Of a DNA stretch of 64,000 nt, positions 33,406-46,100 are shown one piece after another (position 1 is the stretch's first letter; each line of letters opens with the position of its first letter). Both the position numbers and the translations under genes were made by a program. The DNA is from Microbotryomycetes sp. JL201 (lineage: Eukaryota > Basidiomycota > Microbotryomycetes): assembly GCA_033819885.1 (NCBI GenBank), contig JAQYUZ010000021.1, positions 1 through 64,000 of the forward strand. Direction: 5' to 3'. The notes beneath the pieces were generated by a model. That model was not told the DNA's origin, made no database searches, and saw nothing but the letters and a program-made list of their open reading frames with translations.

Positions 33406-36400
33406 TCAAAACATGCCAAACAATCCGCGTTTCGTCTCGTTCCGTCTAAGAGGGTTTTGCTGAGCCTTTTCGCGTTGCAATTTGACGAGTGAGTCGAGCT
33501 TGTCTGCGACCTGTTCAACAACAAGTTTGAGCAAAAATTGGTGCTTCGGACACGTCACGAGAACAAACCATTTCAAGTTTTTCTTTGCGGTCTTGCAGAT
33601 CGAGATGACTTCGGATCGTCGGATTCTCGCGTGCAAAACGTTGCACCTCAGTCCGGTCGAGTTCATAGCTCAAGCGCGTGTCAATCTCTCTCGGGAACTG
33701 CGGATGGCAGGAAAAAACATGAGACGAGCTAGCAGTTTTGTTCGCGGCGGGGCGACAGGAACGCACTTGGTAAAAGAACTCGACTAGTAGCTCGATCTGT
33801 GTACAGGACGAGTCAGGCACGCTGATTTTACACATGACAGTTGGTCTTGAGTACCCACATTGATGAATTGAACGGCAGTCTGCGACAGCTTTTCGGCGAC
33901 CACGTTCAAGAACGCCTCTGGGCAGAACGCTTTTTGCTCGGGCCCAAGTTTGCATCGACGAGACTTGAGAGCGAGCAGTCGCATCCGCAACACGCTACTG
34001 CGAGAAGACAAGAACAAGGCCTCGCGAGCTGAGATAGAATAGCGCTTCAGTAGGGCAGTAATCGCGACACGGCTGGTCAGATGGAACTTACCCTTGGAAA
34101 GCAGCGCGGGATTGAACGCTGGTCGAGTAGGATCGTTCATGTCTTCCTCTTCAATGTAGTCTTCGCTTGCCGCCCTCGCTTCTCTCATCCTCTGTCTCCT
34201 CCGTCGCTCCTTCTCCTCCAACTCGCCGACGTATTCCATCGCGCCTCGAAGTTTCCTTGCTCCGACAGCGTCCTTGATCTTGCCAAGAGCTCCTTCGCAC
34301 ATGCTCAATTCGCGTTGCAACAATTCGACAGCCTTGTCCCTGCCTCTGTCCCACTCTTTCGATTCGACTTCGACCTCGTACTTGAAAGGTTTGACAGAGT
34401 TTTCGACCTGGTCTGATGTCAAGGTGAACCTCTCTCGCAGGATAGCGTCCGCGGTCGCGTTGACACGATCAGCCGCGTCCGGGTGGTACGTCAAAGGCTC
34501 TTCGTTGGCAAGCGAGCCGAGTCGAGCGCGGATCGCGTCGACGACGAGTTGCGTTGAAGTGCGACCGACACCGGATTTCGTCAAGGCAGACGAAATCGCA
34601 TCAAGTTTGCGCTGCCAGTAGGCGTCAAGCTCGTCCGGTGATAACCTCGAGTCGTTACCAAGTTTGCTCAACTCTGGGGCTTTCGGGTCTGTCCAGTACT
34701 GCTGAGCGAGCAAGTCCAACACTTGTTCGTCCAGCGCGGCCTTGAGTAACCGTCTGACGTCAGATTTCGTGAAGTTGCGACCGAGCTCGTTGATGCGTGC
34801 CTTGAGGTGGTCCATTGTCTCTGCGACATACGATTCTGCCGAGATGGATCTGTCGTTGTACTGAACTTTGAATTGGTACGCTGCTTCTTCGAGTTCTATA
34901 GCGACTGCGTTCGAAATAGAGTGCAGCGAAGACGCCATTGATTCTTCGAGAACCTGCATGAGCCGACGTTTGAGCGTGTTTGTGCCGACCATGACGCCTT
35001 CCAGCGAGTATGCATGGGCGTGCGCTCCAAAGTAAGCGTCTTCTTGCGCTTTGATAGGTCCGACGAGGCTGCCGCCATCGTCGTCCCGCTTCAAAAGCCG
35101 CAGCTCTCGACCTCTCGATGTCGGCTTGCAAACGACGCCAACGTATCCGAGCGCAAGAGGATATCGGCTGTTGGCGAGAATGGCAGCTCCTGCGTCGGGT
35201 TCGACAAGGTCCATCTTCGTTACGACGCCAATTGTTCGCATGCCGAGCGGATCAACTTTTTTGCTCGCGCGCAAAGCTGGTGAGTTTGCCAAATCGACAT
35301 CGGCGGCACAGACGGCCAGAATAATGTTTGGAGAACGAATATATTTGTCACACAGTTTGGCGATTTTTTCTTTGAGCTCTTCAGGCTGATCCATTGAGCT
35401 GACTTGGACGTAGCCGGGCAGGTCGACAAGTGATAGATCTGGCACGTTTGGCGAGTAAATCTTGAGCTGGATCGGACTATCTGACACGCACTCGCTCGCG
35501 GGTACAGACAGATTGAGATCGACAAGCGTTTGTTGGACGAGCGCAAAGTCTGTGATGTGTCCGGCTCCAAGTGACGGAAACTCGGCCACGGTGCGTGGTT
35601 GAGGGTCGGAAGGTGTTGGCGGCGTGTGTACCAGGGTCAGCTCGATGGGTCTCCGTGTGACCATGTTGTCGCCTTTTGGCAAGAATTCGCGCCCGACGAT
35701 GGCTTCGAGCACGCTCGATTTGCCACTGCTCTGGCTACCCACCACGACAATGCTTGGAAGTGTCAACCCCGCCTCTTCACCTATACTGAGCAAGATGGAC
35801 CTGATCTCGATGAGTTTCCGCGTTAAAAGCATCAAATCGCCAGTCGGGTCGTCGCCGCCGCCTGGAGCCGTCGACTCTTCCGCGTCAACGATTTTAATCG
35901 GCGCCGCCGCTGCTGCAGCGGTCATGGCTGCTTTTGTGCCAGGTGAAGATCTTGGAGGTGGGGTCTGGTGCTGTTGTCCGTCATTGGAACGGTCCTTGTC
36001 CGAACCAAACGTCTGCCGCCACCGTGCGCGCAAACCCTCGAGCGCGTTCTCTGCCTCCAGTGCTGCCTCTGCCCAAGTCTGCGCCGCAGATTGTGACACG
36101 TTGGAATAGGCGTGTTGGGCGTGTTCGAGCGCATCGGCAGCCGACGACGTCACTGCCTCGTACGCCTCGCCCAGCCTCTCGTGTACGCTCCCGAGAGCAG
36201 TCGCGGCCTTTTGTTTGAAGCCTGATCAACAAGAACCCGATAAAGTCAGTTAAGCTCGAGGTCCGGGTTGTGCTGCAGAAATGACAAGCGAGCGCGCGAG
36301 CCGAACCGACGCGCATTCGTTCGGCTCGATCTGCAACTGTACCAAGACTGACCATCGACTTTCCACTCTGCCCAACTGAGACCTGCCGCGCCAACGCCCA

Positions 36401-36617
36401 GTCCTATGGCGCCTCGACCTGCGGTCCTGCCCGCCAATCGCCCGAGACCGCTCAGAATCGACACGCTTCGCACATGCACGGCACGGTGACGCAGCACAGT
36501 CAGTGGTGGCATTCGGGGACGACGCAGGGCGCCGACACGCATGACGGCGATCGCAGACATGGCCGCATGAGGTGAAGGACCGAGTGAAGCCCGGGCATGA
36601 CATAGTCTGAAATCCAT
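33406..36617 (-). CDS. MGM1: Mitochondrial dynamin-like GTPase MGM1 (OPA1/Msp1)
   Basis: This inner-membrane GTPase mediates fusion and cristae shape. The basic N-terminal leader (about residues 1-60, with [20 protein letters not shown]) is followed by a Gly/Ala-rich hydrophobic stretch [20 protein letters not shown], the presumed membrane anchor, and a helical linker rich in Ala and Glu. The GTPase has G1 [21 protein letters not shown]2 [13 protein letters not shown]3 [11 protein letters not shown] and G4 [10 protein letters not shown]. Middle and GED regions follow ([16 protein letters not shown] over an intron, [20 protein letters not shown]). The end is KRGLFGMF. A second Met at residue 20 is an alternative start. 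It is convergent with Lon, 236 bases apart. Confidence 0.94.
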
Positions 36618-36798
36618 TGCACAGCTTGATACTTCAAGTCAATGTCATGCCTTCAACCACTGCCACCGGCGTCCGCAGTCGCATGCCGGAATGAAACAAC
36701 CTAACGCCACCTGGCCCGCCAAAAGCACTCGTAGACCTGTCAAGCCATCCACGCCAGCCAAGCGCCCAGCTACAGTCGATCTCAAAAACTCCCGCAGC

Positions 36799-39700
36799 TC
36801 AATCATGCGCCCTCTGCTTGCTCTTGCCGTAGAAGAATTGGTCGGGGGGAGTCAACGCTCCGAGTGCGCGTTTCTGGAACTCTGTGAGGATCTGAAGACC
36901 GATCTGGTAGCTCGAGTTCGTCCTAAGATAGTGGCGTCAATATCGTTAGGGCTGCTGTGATTTTCGACCAAAACTTGACGGGAAAGAACCTACCAGCCAA
37001 AGCCTTCGCGCGGCAACAGGACAAAGTCTGTGCCTTGGTTGCCGTACTCGGCATCAATGTTGGAGCTGCATTCAACGGCGTTGAACTTTTCAGGAACGCA
37101 ACCGCTGCAATTGGCACGAATGTCAATCGCTTGTCGCAAGACAAAAGCGGACGAGGCGACTTACCCTGCCTCGACGAAGCCGACGGTGACCATGTACAAC
37201 CACCTGTACGCGAGACGTTGGGCCTCGTGATTATATCCGTACCTTTGCAAGCCTGCCCACGCCATGATCTGATGAGGCGGCCACGCGGCAGGATAATCCC
37301 ACTGGCGGTTCGGCCGCTGTAAAGACACTTTGCCCCGTGATGCATCTGTACCAGACACGAGCCCTCCGGCGACCTCGAACAGATGAAGAGAACGTTGCCT
37401 ATCGATCAGAATCACCCTGATGAGATCACATACGAAAACGGCAGACCGCAAACGTTTTCGACGTACATGATTTTTTGAGCTTGGGCGTCGCTCGCTAGTC
37501 CAGACCACATGGGCCAAAACGTCGTGACCGAGTCGTACAGGCTCTGTTTTCGTTTGGCACAGTCGTAGTCGGTATAAATGCCGCGACCCTCGTGCCACAA
37601 GTAGTGGTCGGCCAACTGCTTGCGTCTTTCGGCCCTCTGGCGCCACTCGGTCGCGGTCTGCGCGCGAGCCATTGACGAATTTGTGCCGAGCTCGCCAGTG
37701 GAAAACTCGTTCGAACCACTGTATTTGATTTCGGTTCCGAACGGAAAGACTGAAAGCTCAAAGTCTTCGTCCAGCTCCAGTTGGCCACCGAACTGTTGCT
37801 CGATCACGTCGGCGATGTCGACTTCGTACTTGTACAAGAGAGCGCATAGATCGATCGTGCCGAGATTGGCGCAGCGCTTCTCGAATCGATATGTCGTGTC
37901 GTGACCGGATTCTCGGACGCCCCTGTCGTGCAAAAAGTACTCGTCTAGCTTTGGTACTTTGACTTCGCCAGAATTGTATTTCTCGTTGAATTCATTGACG
38001 CTGATTTCGAGTTCGTCAGCGAAAGGTTGCAAGATCGCTGTAAAGTGTGAGGCTTCGGTTTCGGGAGGAATGCCGAGGCCGTCCGGGCGATAGCGAGACA
38101 GGCCAGAGACGGGGTCGAGGCGGCGCGACTCCATCCAAACGGTATGGTATTCTTTGATGGCGCCGCGAATGGCTCGCTTGAGCCACTCCCTGTTCTCTTC
38201 TGGCTTGTCCTCGTCGAGATTAGCAAACACTTGAAGAATAAGGTCGGTCAGGAACGGTGGCTGCGAGCGCATGAGGTAATAGCTGGCGGAAAGGAGATGC
38301 GTGAATTAATGCGCACACAAGAGTCACTGTTCGTCTGACCTGCGGTTGCCGTTCAGGATCTTGCCATAGTGTTTGATCTCGAACAAAAAGTGCTCGACGA
38401 TGCCTTTGGCCATCTCGTAACGGCCGTCGGCGATCAAGCCGAGCGAGATGAAGTAGCTGTCCCACTGCAAATCAGATGTCAGAGGGTTCTCCGTTCAGTG
38501 TCGGTTAAATGCGAACGAACGTTGTACAATTCGTTAAACCTGCCCAGCAAACAAGTCAGGGTCAGCTGTGCGCGCCGTGTGTGCACATACTTACCTTGCT
38601 CCAGGGACGACGAAAGGAATGCCTTCGTAATCTGGCAGGTCTCCGTCTGCTCGTGGTACTTCCTTCATCGCGAGAGCCAGAATGCCAGGCTCGTCATTGC
38701 GCGATTTGACCCACTCGGCGTCAAATTGCGTCGGCACGGTGTCGACGATGAGACCTAGGTGAGGCTTGGCCTGAGCGATACGTTCATAATAAGCCTTGAT
38801 GCCGGGCTCAGTCTCTGGGACGTAGATGCGCGGAGCAATGTTTTTGGTCCGGTTCTGAGCTCGCATAAAGGTCAGTGTGCTATCAAGTCTCTGAAAGGGG
38901 GAGAAAGACACACTTTCGGATCTGCACAAATCGCCTCTAGTCCGTCGCCGTCAATCCGTCGTGTGAGATTGCTCCAGAACGAGTGGCGAATCATGCGGCT
39001 TAGGCGCGACACTGGATTTTCTGACAAGCGCGCTTCGTCGAGCACGATCGATTTTTGGCCATGATCCCGGGCAAGCGCCAGCTCTTGCAGCAGATTCGAC
39101 AACATGTACGTTCCGCGAATCTGCCAGGGCGAAAAGATGAATGCCCACAACTAGTTTCACAGCGAGATGAACGCACATCAAAGGTCTTGTATGCATTGCT
39201 GTGCGCCGTTCCGAGCGAGAACACTTTGGGCCCTTTGTCTGTTGCAGCGATCTGCGATGTCGTGCGTCAGTGGCATGCCAGGTAAAGGCAACAAGCAGTT
39301 GCATTCTGCGCGTCTCACCTGAAAGTTGCCGTCTGTGTCTTCCTGTTCGAGTACGAGCTTGATGGTCTGCTCAACGTCCACGAGGAAACGTAGGGGCTTG
39401 TTGGACGTCTCGTCTGTGAGATTGTTACGCCGTCAGATCGCTCGTTTCGAGCCTGGGTGCATTTCCGTTTCGAGCGGCTGACCGTGCGACATTCTGCGTG
39501 ACCTTGGCGTGCTGCTGTCTCCTGCAAACATGTTTCTCTGCTTTGCAATGGCTTGGAATCCACCGGTCTATGTATGAGCGTGTCAGCTGTCGCAGTTTTG
39601 CCACTCGCCGGAACGAACGCTCGCGAACGTGTGACTTGCCTCTGAGTACGTTCTCGTCTTGTTGCGTGGCATCTGCGGCTTTGAGTACAGCACTGAGGCG

Positions 39701-39855
39701 TCCTCTTGTGGCCTCGATTTCCAAGCTGCGGCTCCGTGTGTCCGAACCGAGTGCGATTGGTTCCATTCGTCCGTGTCTGATTCAGACTGGGGCGAAAACA
39801 CAGCGACCTCGGGCGGCGGCCCTTCTGGAATGTTGATGGGTACTTGACTCGACAT
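36799..39855 (-). CDS. NTH1: Neutral trehalase NTH1 (GH37)
   Basis: This is the cytosolic trehalase that splits trehalose into two glucoses. The N-terminal tail is Ser/Pro-rich ([20 protein letters not shown]) and contains RNKTRTYSE, a basic-Ser context like the PKA sites known in this family. The Ca-binding loop DTDGNFQ is followed across an intron by [22 protein letters not shown]37 regions include [93 protein letters not shown] and [20 protein letters not shown]. It ends [19 protein letters not shown] at 36799. About nine introns. The next gene downstream on the same strand, MGM1, starts 181 bases beyond its stop. Confidence 0.94.
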
Positions 39856-40817
39856 GTCGCGAGATGCAGCTGCTCACAGACGAGCGAAAGGACACGTTAG
39901 TCGTCGTTGTGGACGTCATTGGCGCGAGCTGAGCGACGCCTTGAACGTCACCCTCAAATGCGCGCCTGAGCAGGCGGCGGTAGACAGCGCGCTGCTGTCG
40001 AGGTGCGAATGCTGCAGTCACGGTGCCGGCTCAGCCTGAGCGGCCGACAGAGTGTCGCAAGCTGTCGATGGCTCCTCGCCGCGCTCGCACAAGCGGCTGA
40101 CGGACTCGCGTGGCGGACACAATGACAGCGTAGCATGTGGAAAACGTGGTGTCGACTTACTCGGACGAATGTCGAGGGTCAACGGGCTGAAAGCAGGAGC
40201 AAGAAACGGCCGGCGAGGTGCGAGCTCGGACATTCACGCGCAGCTCATTCCTCCTACCAAGACAAGTTGTCATAAGGCTCATACACGTTCAAACCGGTCA
40301 AGTTTGACTTGTGCAGCTCTGGAAGTTCACTATGGTGGACTCGAACCCGCAAAACTCGCAGTGATGAAAAGACGTTCTTCCGGTGTAAGTCCGATAATTC
40401 ACCGAGCACATGGGGCACCACACTGAGCCGACGAGCGCCATGCACCTCATGACCAGGAACCCGACATCGAGCCAGCAGAACTCGTACATGAAACTCTCAC
40501 GCCGTCCGTCCATCGAAAACGTCTGAAAAGAAAGTCACGTGACCCTGAAAGGTGGACGAGTCCGCTATTCGTCTCGCTTGCGCCGCGCGCCCCGTCTTGC
40601 TCCCACTCCGAATCTGCACGCGCACGTACACCTTTCCGGGTCTGTATAGACAGGTCGAGAGTGAGTCCGATCAGCAGCGAAGGGGACAACGTAGTGCTGA
40701 TCGACGGCTGCAGGCCAGCCAGCCCGACGACAGGCACGCAAACCGATCGACACGCTTCAAAAACGCCAAGGGACTCGCTTGAAGCACGACTCGCAATCCG
40801 TTTGCCGTTCGGAAGGC
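39856..40817. other. Divergent promoter region of trehalase and UNC-45, with one small ORF
   Basis: About 960 bases separate the two starts. The only frame worth noting is the minus-strand 40513-40254 ORF with two CxxC pairs, listed separately. The rest shows no family resemblance or RNA signal. Confidence 0.45.
40254..40513 (-). CDS. Doubtful small Cys-rich ORF (two CxxC pairs)
   Basis: The ATG at 40513 opens about 71 residues in which CPMC and CEFC are 16 residues apart (VWCPMCSVNYRTYTGR, then FHHCEFCGFES), a spacing seen in zinc ribbons. I know no family for it. The frame ends TSQT shortly after, so if real it is very small or has more exons. It lies in a promoter-like region between divergent genes, so chance is possible. 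Confidence 0.25.
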
Positions 40818-42872
40818 ATGGCAGCGGGCGCGCAGGGCGCCGATGCACGTGTGCGCCAGTTGGCAACAGTAGACCCGGGCGCAATCACATCGCAAGACGT
40901 AGACACTCTACTGCTCAACTGCCTGCCTTTCCAATCAACCGCACCTGTCGCACTTGCAGTCTTTGCACGCTGGCTCGAACCTGAACGCGCCGACACGACG
41001 TTGACAGTACTCAAACCGGCACTCGTTGCGCATCTGACGTCGGTCAACCCAGCTCCTGCATTCGCTGGCCTCAGTGCTATCCTCCAAGTAACGCCAAAGC
41101 TTGGCGTCGAGCTCATCAAGCACGACCTATCCATTCGCGCTCGCCTCGAGCAAGCAGTCCCAGAGACGACAACGCTCAAAGGAAAAGAGAAAGAGTCGGA
41201 AACGCACCTGGCTCTGGCAGACTTGCTCTCGCAGTGTGCAGGTCAGTCGCCGCTGCGCGCCACGGTCAGGCAAACGGCAGGTACTTGGCTCGAGACTCGA
41301 CTGGACTCGCTAGAGGTTTCGGCATCGCTGCCGGACGAACTACGGCTCGCGTGTACTGCCGGCGTGGCAGTTGTCAAACTCAGAATCGGGACAGAGCCGC
41401 CGGAGCAGGGCTCGAATGCAAAGTTCTCGCCACCAAGTCAGAATGGTCCGTGGTCCATCGAAAAACTGGCAGGCTCCTTTGCACGAGTGTTTCAGACCGA
41501 GGCGACACGTCACACAGACTTGGAGTCGGCAGGCACGCAGGACGTCTTGACACTCAGCGTCGAAGCTCTGGCTTATCTGACTCTGGCACCGTCGCTTGAA
41601 GTGAAGCCTATGCTCGTCAAATCAGCATTCATCAAAGCATTCTTGGCCCTCAAAGTGGGCTCTCGTGCTCTCGATTATGCAGCTGCGACGCTCCTCCACC
41701 ACATAACGCAGTACCCTTCGATATCTGATGCTGACGACCCTCGAACCCGATTGAAAGCAAAAGCCTCGGGTCAGGCAGCAGCACCTCAAGAGTCTACAGA
41801 GTCGGTGTCAGTTCGCAACAAGCTTATTGCATCGTTTGGCCCGATGCCACTAATAAAGCAATTGTGCGCTTCACCTTCGCTCGCCGTACGACGCTCGACT
41901 GCCAGGGCCTTGCTCGCACTTGTCACCCCACCCGAAACCCGAGGCAAACTTATACAAGGAGGTGCTGCACGGTGCGCGCTTGCCATGCTTCGTTCCATCC
42001 CCGAACCATTCGATCCAATCGAGGATTCTGCGGCAATCCAAGCTCTTGCAAAAATGCTCATCACGACGAATCCGATGCTCGTCATCGGTCCAACACCAGA
42101 CGCTCCACTCGTCAAAGAATCTGTCGATAGACTTTTGATGCCTTTGCAAGTAACGGACGACAGACTCGGTCCTCTGGCCTTGTTGATCAAGTTTGAATGC
42201 TTGATGGCTTTGACAAACGTCACGTCTTTCGATCCAAACTTGATCGAAACGACGTCCTTGCGTCAAAAGGGAACCAAAGAAACGAATGAACCCATCACGA
42301 ACGTCCTCCAAGATTTAATGATCAGAGATCACGTCATGGTCAGGAGAGCCGCCACCGAACTCGTTTGCAACGTCTGCACTTGTCAACAATTTTTGAATTT
42401 TTACGACCCTCGATCATCAACCGTGACACAGACGAACCAACTCGACCCGACCACATTATCAAACGGGTTGTCGTTGTTGTTGGCTTTGACAAACTCTGAA
42501 GATTTGCCGACTTGTTTGGCGGCATCGGCTACGATTTCTCAACTGGTTTCACAGTCTCGAACGATCGCTTTGACTCTATTGATGGTTGATCAAAAAAGAG
42601 GCGCTCCGAGTGCGTTTGAAAGGATTTTCAAGTTGGCGACGTCAAGAGACAGTGACGTTGGATTGAGACATCGTTGTCTCGACATTGTCAATACAATCGT
42701 CAGTGTCGTCAGCAGCGCCAAGCGAGACCCGGACGACAACGCCATTCCTGAAGCAAAGCAAAAGCTTGCACGATTAAAAGTCAGGGAAAGTTTGACGGAA
42801 TGCATGAAGCAAGAGCAGAGTCAAGAATTGGCAGATTTGTGCTCAGATACTTTGACGAAATTGGCCATTTAA
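40818..42872 (+). CDS. UNC-45/She4/Cro1-type myosin chaperone
   Basis: This is a UCS-domain protein that folds and stabilises myosin heads and so supports actin-based growth and cytokinesis. It is intronless, 684 residues, and almost wholly helical ARM-like repeats. Recognisable UCS features are SVRNKLIASFGPMPLIKQLC, SLAVRRSTARALLALVTPPE, KFECLMALTNVTSFDPN, RDHVMVRRAATELVCNVCTC and SQTIALTLL-like repeats (SQSRTIALTLLMVDQKRGAP). The N-terminal TPR domain of animal UNC-45 is absent, as in yeast She4 and fungal Cro1. The start is the first ATG (MAAGAQGADARVRQLATVDP); the frame is open further upstream, but without an ATG. Confidence 0.88.
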   Translation: MAAGAQGADARVRQLATVDPGAITSQDVDTLLLNCLPFQSTAPVALAVFARWLEPERADTTLTVLKPALVAHLTSVNPAPAFAGLSAILQVTPKLGVELIKHDLSIRARLEQAVPETTTLKGKEKESETHLALADLLSQCAGQSPLRATVRQTAGTWLETRLDSLEVSASLPDELRLACTAGVAVVKLRIGTEPPEQGSNAKFSPPSQNGPWSIEKLAGSFARVFQTEATRHTDLESAGTQDVLTLSVEALAYLTLAPSLEVKPMLVKSAFIKAFLALKVGSRALDYAAATLLHHITQYPSISDADDPRTRLKAKASGQAAAPQESTESVSVRNKLIASFGPMPLIKQLCASPSLAVRRSTARALLALVTPPETRGKLIQGGAARCALAMLRSIPEPFDPIEDSAAIQALAKMLITTNPMLVIGPTPDAPLVKESVDRLLMPLQVTDDRLGPLALLIKFECLMALTNVTSFDPNLIETTSLRQKGTKETNEPITNVLQDLMIRDHVMVRRAATELVCNVCTCQQFLNFYDPRSSTVTQTNQLDPTTLSNGLSLLLALTNSEDLPTCLAASATISQLVSQSRTIALTLLMVDQKRGAPSAFERIFKLATSRDSDVGLRHRCLDIVNTIVSVVSSAKRDPDDNAIPEAKQKLARLKVRESLTECMKQEQSQELADLCSDTLTKLAI

Positions 42873-43183
42873 AGTACACGACGCACTCTTTACCTGGGTT
42901 TGCCCCCTTCGGACCTCGTTGTACTGCTTGCCCATTTCTGATTCGACTTGTGTGCAAGGTCGGTGTTGCTATGCAATAAAGGTCGATCATCAATTTGACA
43001 GCGAACAGTTCCTTCAGATCTTGAACTCAGGAAAATAAAGCGGGGAACAAAACAAACACACGGATAAGTAAACAACATTGCAAAGACGTACTACCCCTCA
43101 AAGAGACTTCATAGTGGAAACAATCCTAGTAGAAACAAAATGAATAACGTGCGCCAGACAAGTCAAAGGCAAACACAAGAGTC
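42873..43183. other. Convergent 3' spacer between UNC-45 and the Zn2Cys6 gene
   Basis: About 310 AT-richer bases with no coding signal, presumably the two 3' UTRs and terminators. Confidence 0.5.
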
Positions 43184-46100
43184 CTATGACTGTGAATTAT
43201 TGCTCAAACCAAAGTCGGCCAACGGACCAAAGTCAAAGTCCCCAAAGACTGAAGTGCCTGCATAATAGGCAAAAAGTTTCGAGTCAGTATCCAGCAACAA
43301 TATCAGACAAAAGGGACGGACTGACCCCAAAAGTTGTTGTTCGAGTTGAGACCGGGAGTGAGGCCAGTCGAACCAAAAGGCGAATTGAACGTGAAAGCCG
43401 GAGTCGGAGACGTTGGCAGCGGGGTGGACATGCTTACCTCGCCGCCGAATTGGAACGGGATTTGATTCGTTGCGTTGGTAGATGGACCAGCAGAAGTGCT
43501 TGTCATACCCGGGGAAGTCGAATTATTCGCAGTGTCCTGGCCTCTATGTGGGTACGAGGGCAAGGGAATCTGAGCGCCATTCAACGTCGGCAATCCTGGC
43601 AAGGGACCGACGGCGCCCAAATTGTACAGGGCAGCGTCGATCGGTGCCACGTTCGACTGCGTAGCGGTCACGGGCGGCAAGCTGGCCGAGGTAGGTACGA
43701 AAGGTGGCTGTTGACCGTTGTGAGAGTTCAAAAACGCCGCAAAATCTGAACCCGCAAGCGACGAGCCATAGCCGACACCAGGCGATCCGCTCGTACCTGA
43801 CCATAGTCGTTGCTGTGCGGATTGCGAGTTGCCCTCCGTGTTGGCGATAGAGGCGTTGAGGTCAGCCATCATTTGTTGCAAGACTGCCGGTTCCATTCCC
43901 GCAAAGTCAACGTTGATCGCGCTCGAATTGAATTGCGGGTTCGACCCGGGCAGGCTCGAGAGCGATGCATGTTTCTCCAAAACACCTCCCATGGTCGATG
44001 TGGGAGCAAACGTTGGTCTCCCGTTGAATGTCGTTTGACTGAGATCGGTTGTCGACATTGGCAAACCAGTTTCGCGCCGCTTAGCGGGCCTATTTGCAGA
44101 ATTTTCGCCCGTTCCAGGCGGCGATGACGAATTCGAGGGTACAGATGAGGCAGGTGAGGCGCTGTCAGGCCATTCTGTTGATGCTCCGCGTTTCAAGTTG
44201 GTAGTTTTAAGAACGGGAGGCGCCGAATCGTCAACAGCAAGCAAGTTTGTGAGACCGACATAGCACTTTTGAGCAATGAAAGTGCTGCAAAAGCTCGACG
44301 AGTCAATGCCGAAGTCTCAGAGTCGCAGCGAACTGGCTTACTTTTCTGCAAGTTCGGCCAGCGCATCGTAGCAGCGTTTGACGTCCTTCATAGCCGAGCT
44401 CGTCAAATCACTCCTTTTGCCGCCGCCAGAGAATACGTTGATGAGCATAATCAAAGCTGCGGTGATAGCCTGCAAGGAAGGAGAGTTCTGAGGTGGTACC
44501 GTCGGGCGCTTCTTCAAAGAACTTACCTGCATGGGCACCATAATAAAGTTCACTTTTAAAAGACCTCGCTGACGCATGACATCGAGAATGTTTGCACATG
44601 AGCGAGCCGCATTGCTGCAAATGGCGAGGGACGGGAATCCTGCTACTTTGGCGCGCGAAGGCGACAAAAACTCGCGATGGACCAGAATTTGGGTGCTATA
44701 ATACATTGAATCTGCGGAGGAGGAAGTATGTCAGAAAATGCGCGTCGCAGAATGAACGCATGCGCACAGATGTTGGCGGCCTGAGTCAAGATGACGTCGT
44801 CGGGTTCGTTCTGATTCCACCTGAGCCTTTCTGGCACAGTTTCAAGCCCTGAGTACGCAATGTGAGCATCAACCGAGTTTGCTCCTGCAACGACACTCAC
44901 AGGCGTTCAAGAGTGAGTCGAGGTAGCAAACGTGCTCCGAGATTTTCTGCGGCGATTGGATCTCGGATTTCATGCCGTACAACGTTCGCAATACGATTCC
45001 TTGGATCTTGGTGATACTGAGCCACGCCTTTGCCGTGTGAGGTCTGTCAGCCTGCAAGGCCGAGGCTGGCGGAGACGCTTTGCCATTTGCTTCCCACTCG
45101 TCGAGTTCGTCATCGGTCACATCGGCACCGGCCAGCAGATCGTAGTCGTCGTCGTTGATCGCGAGCGGACGACCCAATGCTGATGAGATCATGCCTGCGG
45201 GAGAGTTGTTGCATGAGCACGGGGCGCTTGCGGGGATTTCAATTCGGCGACTGACGGTCCAAGCCAAGCAAATAAAAGAAAGCGCGCCGTCGGAGCTGAT
45301 CTTCTAACGGCGATACTGTTCTTCGTGCCCGGTTCTCTCTGTGGGCACCCACATCGACGACACGTCGCACTGAACAGGACCTCGGCATCAACGGCAGGTA
45401 CAGCTGTGCAATCATATCTGCAACTCACTGGCATACCCGATCGCTTGCCATGCCGACAAAGGCGAAGCCGCTCCTGCGCAAGACATTCGTACTCAGCGCT
45501 TTTGATAGGCTCGATAGATACTATGACTGTACCTAGGAGCCACACGACGTTGAGCACGGCGGCTTGCATATCATAGAGGGTTGCTGCAATCAAGACAGGC
45601 GATGCGCATGCAATGGACCCTTTAAAGTACTGGAAGCCGCGACCGGTCGCCGAATTCGCCGAGACATCGTTGCCTTCCAACGGCACGTTGACGCGCTCAT
45701 CGTCGCTGAAGCGCGCTCCGAGCGCCAAGACTGAAAAATCTGTAACGTTGAATGCGTAAGAGGCGTGTGGGCCGAGCCAGGCCAGGTCCGCCGCGCTTAC
45801 ATAGACTCCTAAAGGACATGTCCGAGTCGAGCTTGCCGGCCGCAATCTGTCTATCAAAGTATCCTCTGTGCAGGAAGCTGTAGTATCGATTGAAATTGGC
45901 AAAGAAGACGTCGACGAGGTGCTGAGCAAGGTCTGGCGGCGGTAGTTGGTGAACGTAGGCTTCGCGTCTATGCTCGTCGCTCATCGCTTGCTCGACCATG
46001 GACAACGGATGCGGGTCGGGTTTGCCGAAACCCATGTCTTCGTTGTCACATACGACGCCAACTGTTCTTGCGAGGTGCAATCCGCTGCCTCTGCCGACGT

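Noticed and set aside
40310-40365. T-arm-like sequence (GGGTTCGAGTCC on the minus strand)
   Set aside because: The flanking bases do not form a T stem or acceptor stem, and no anticodon arm is present at the right distance.
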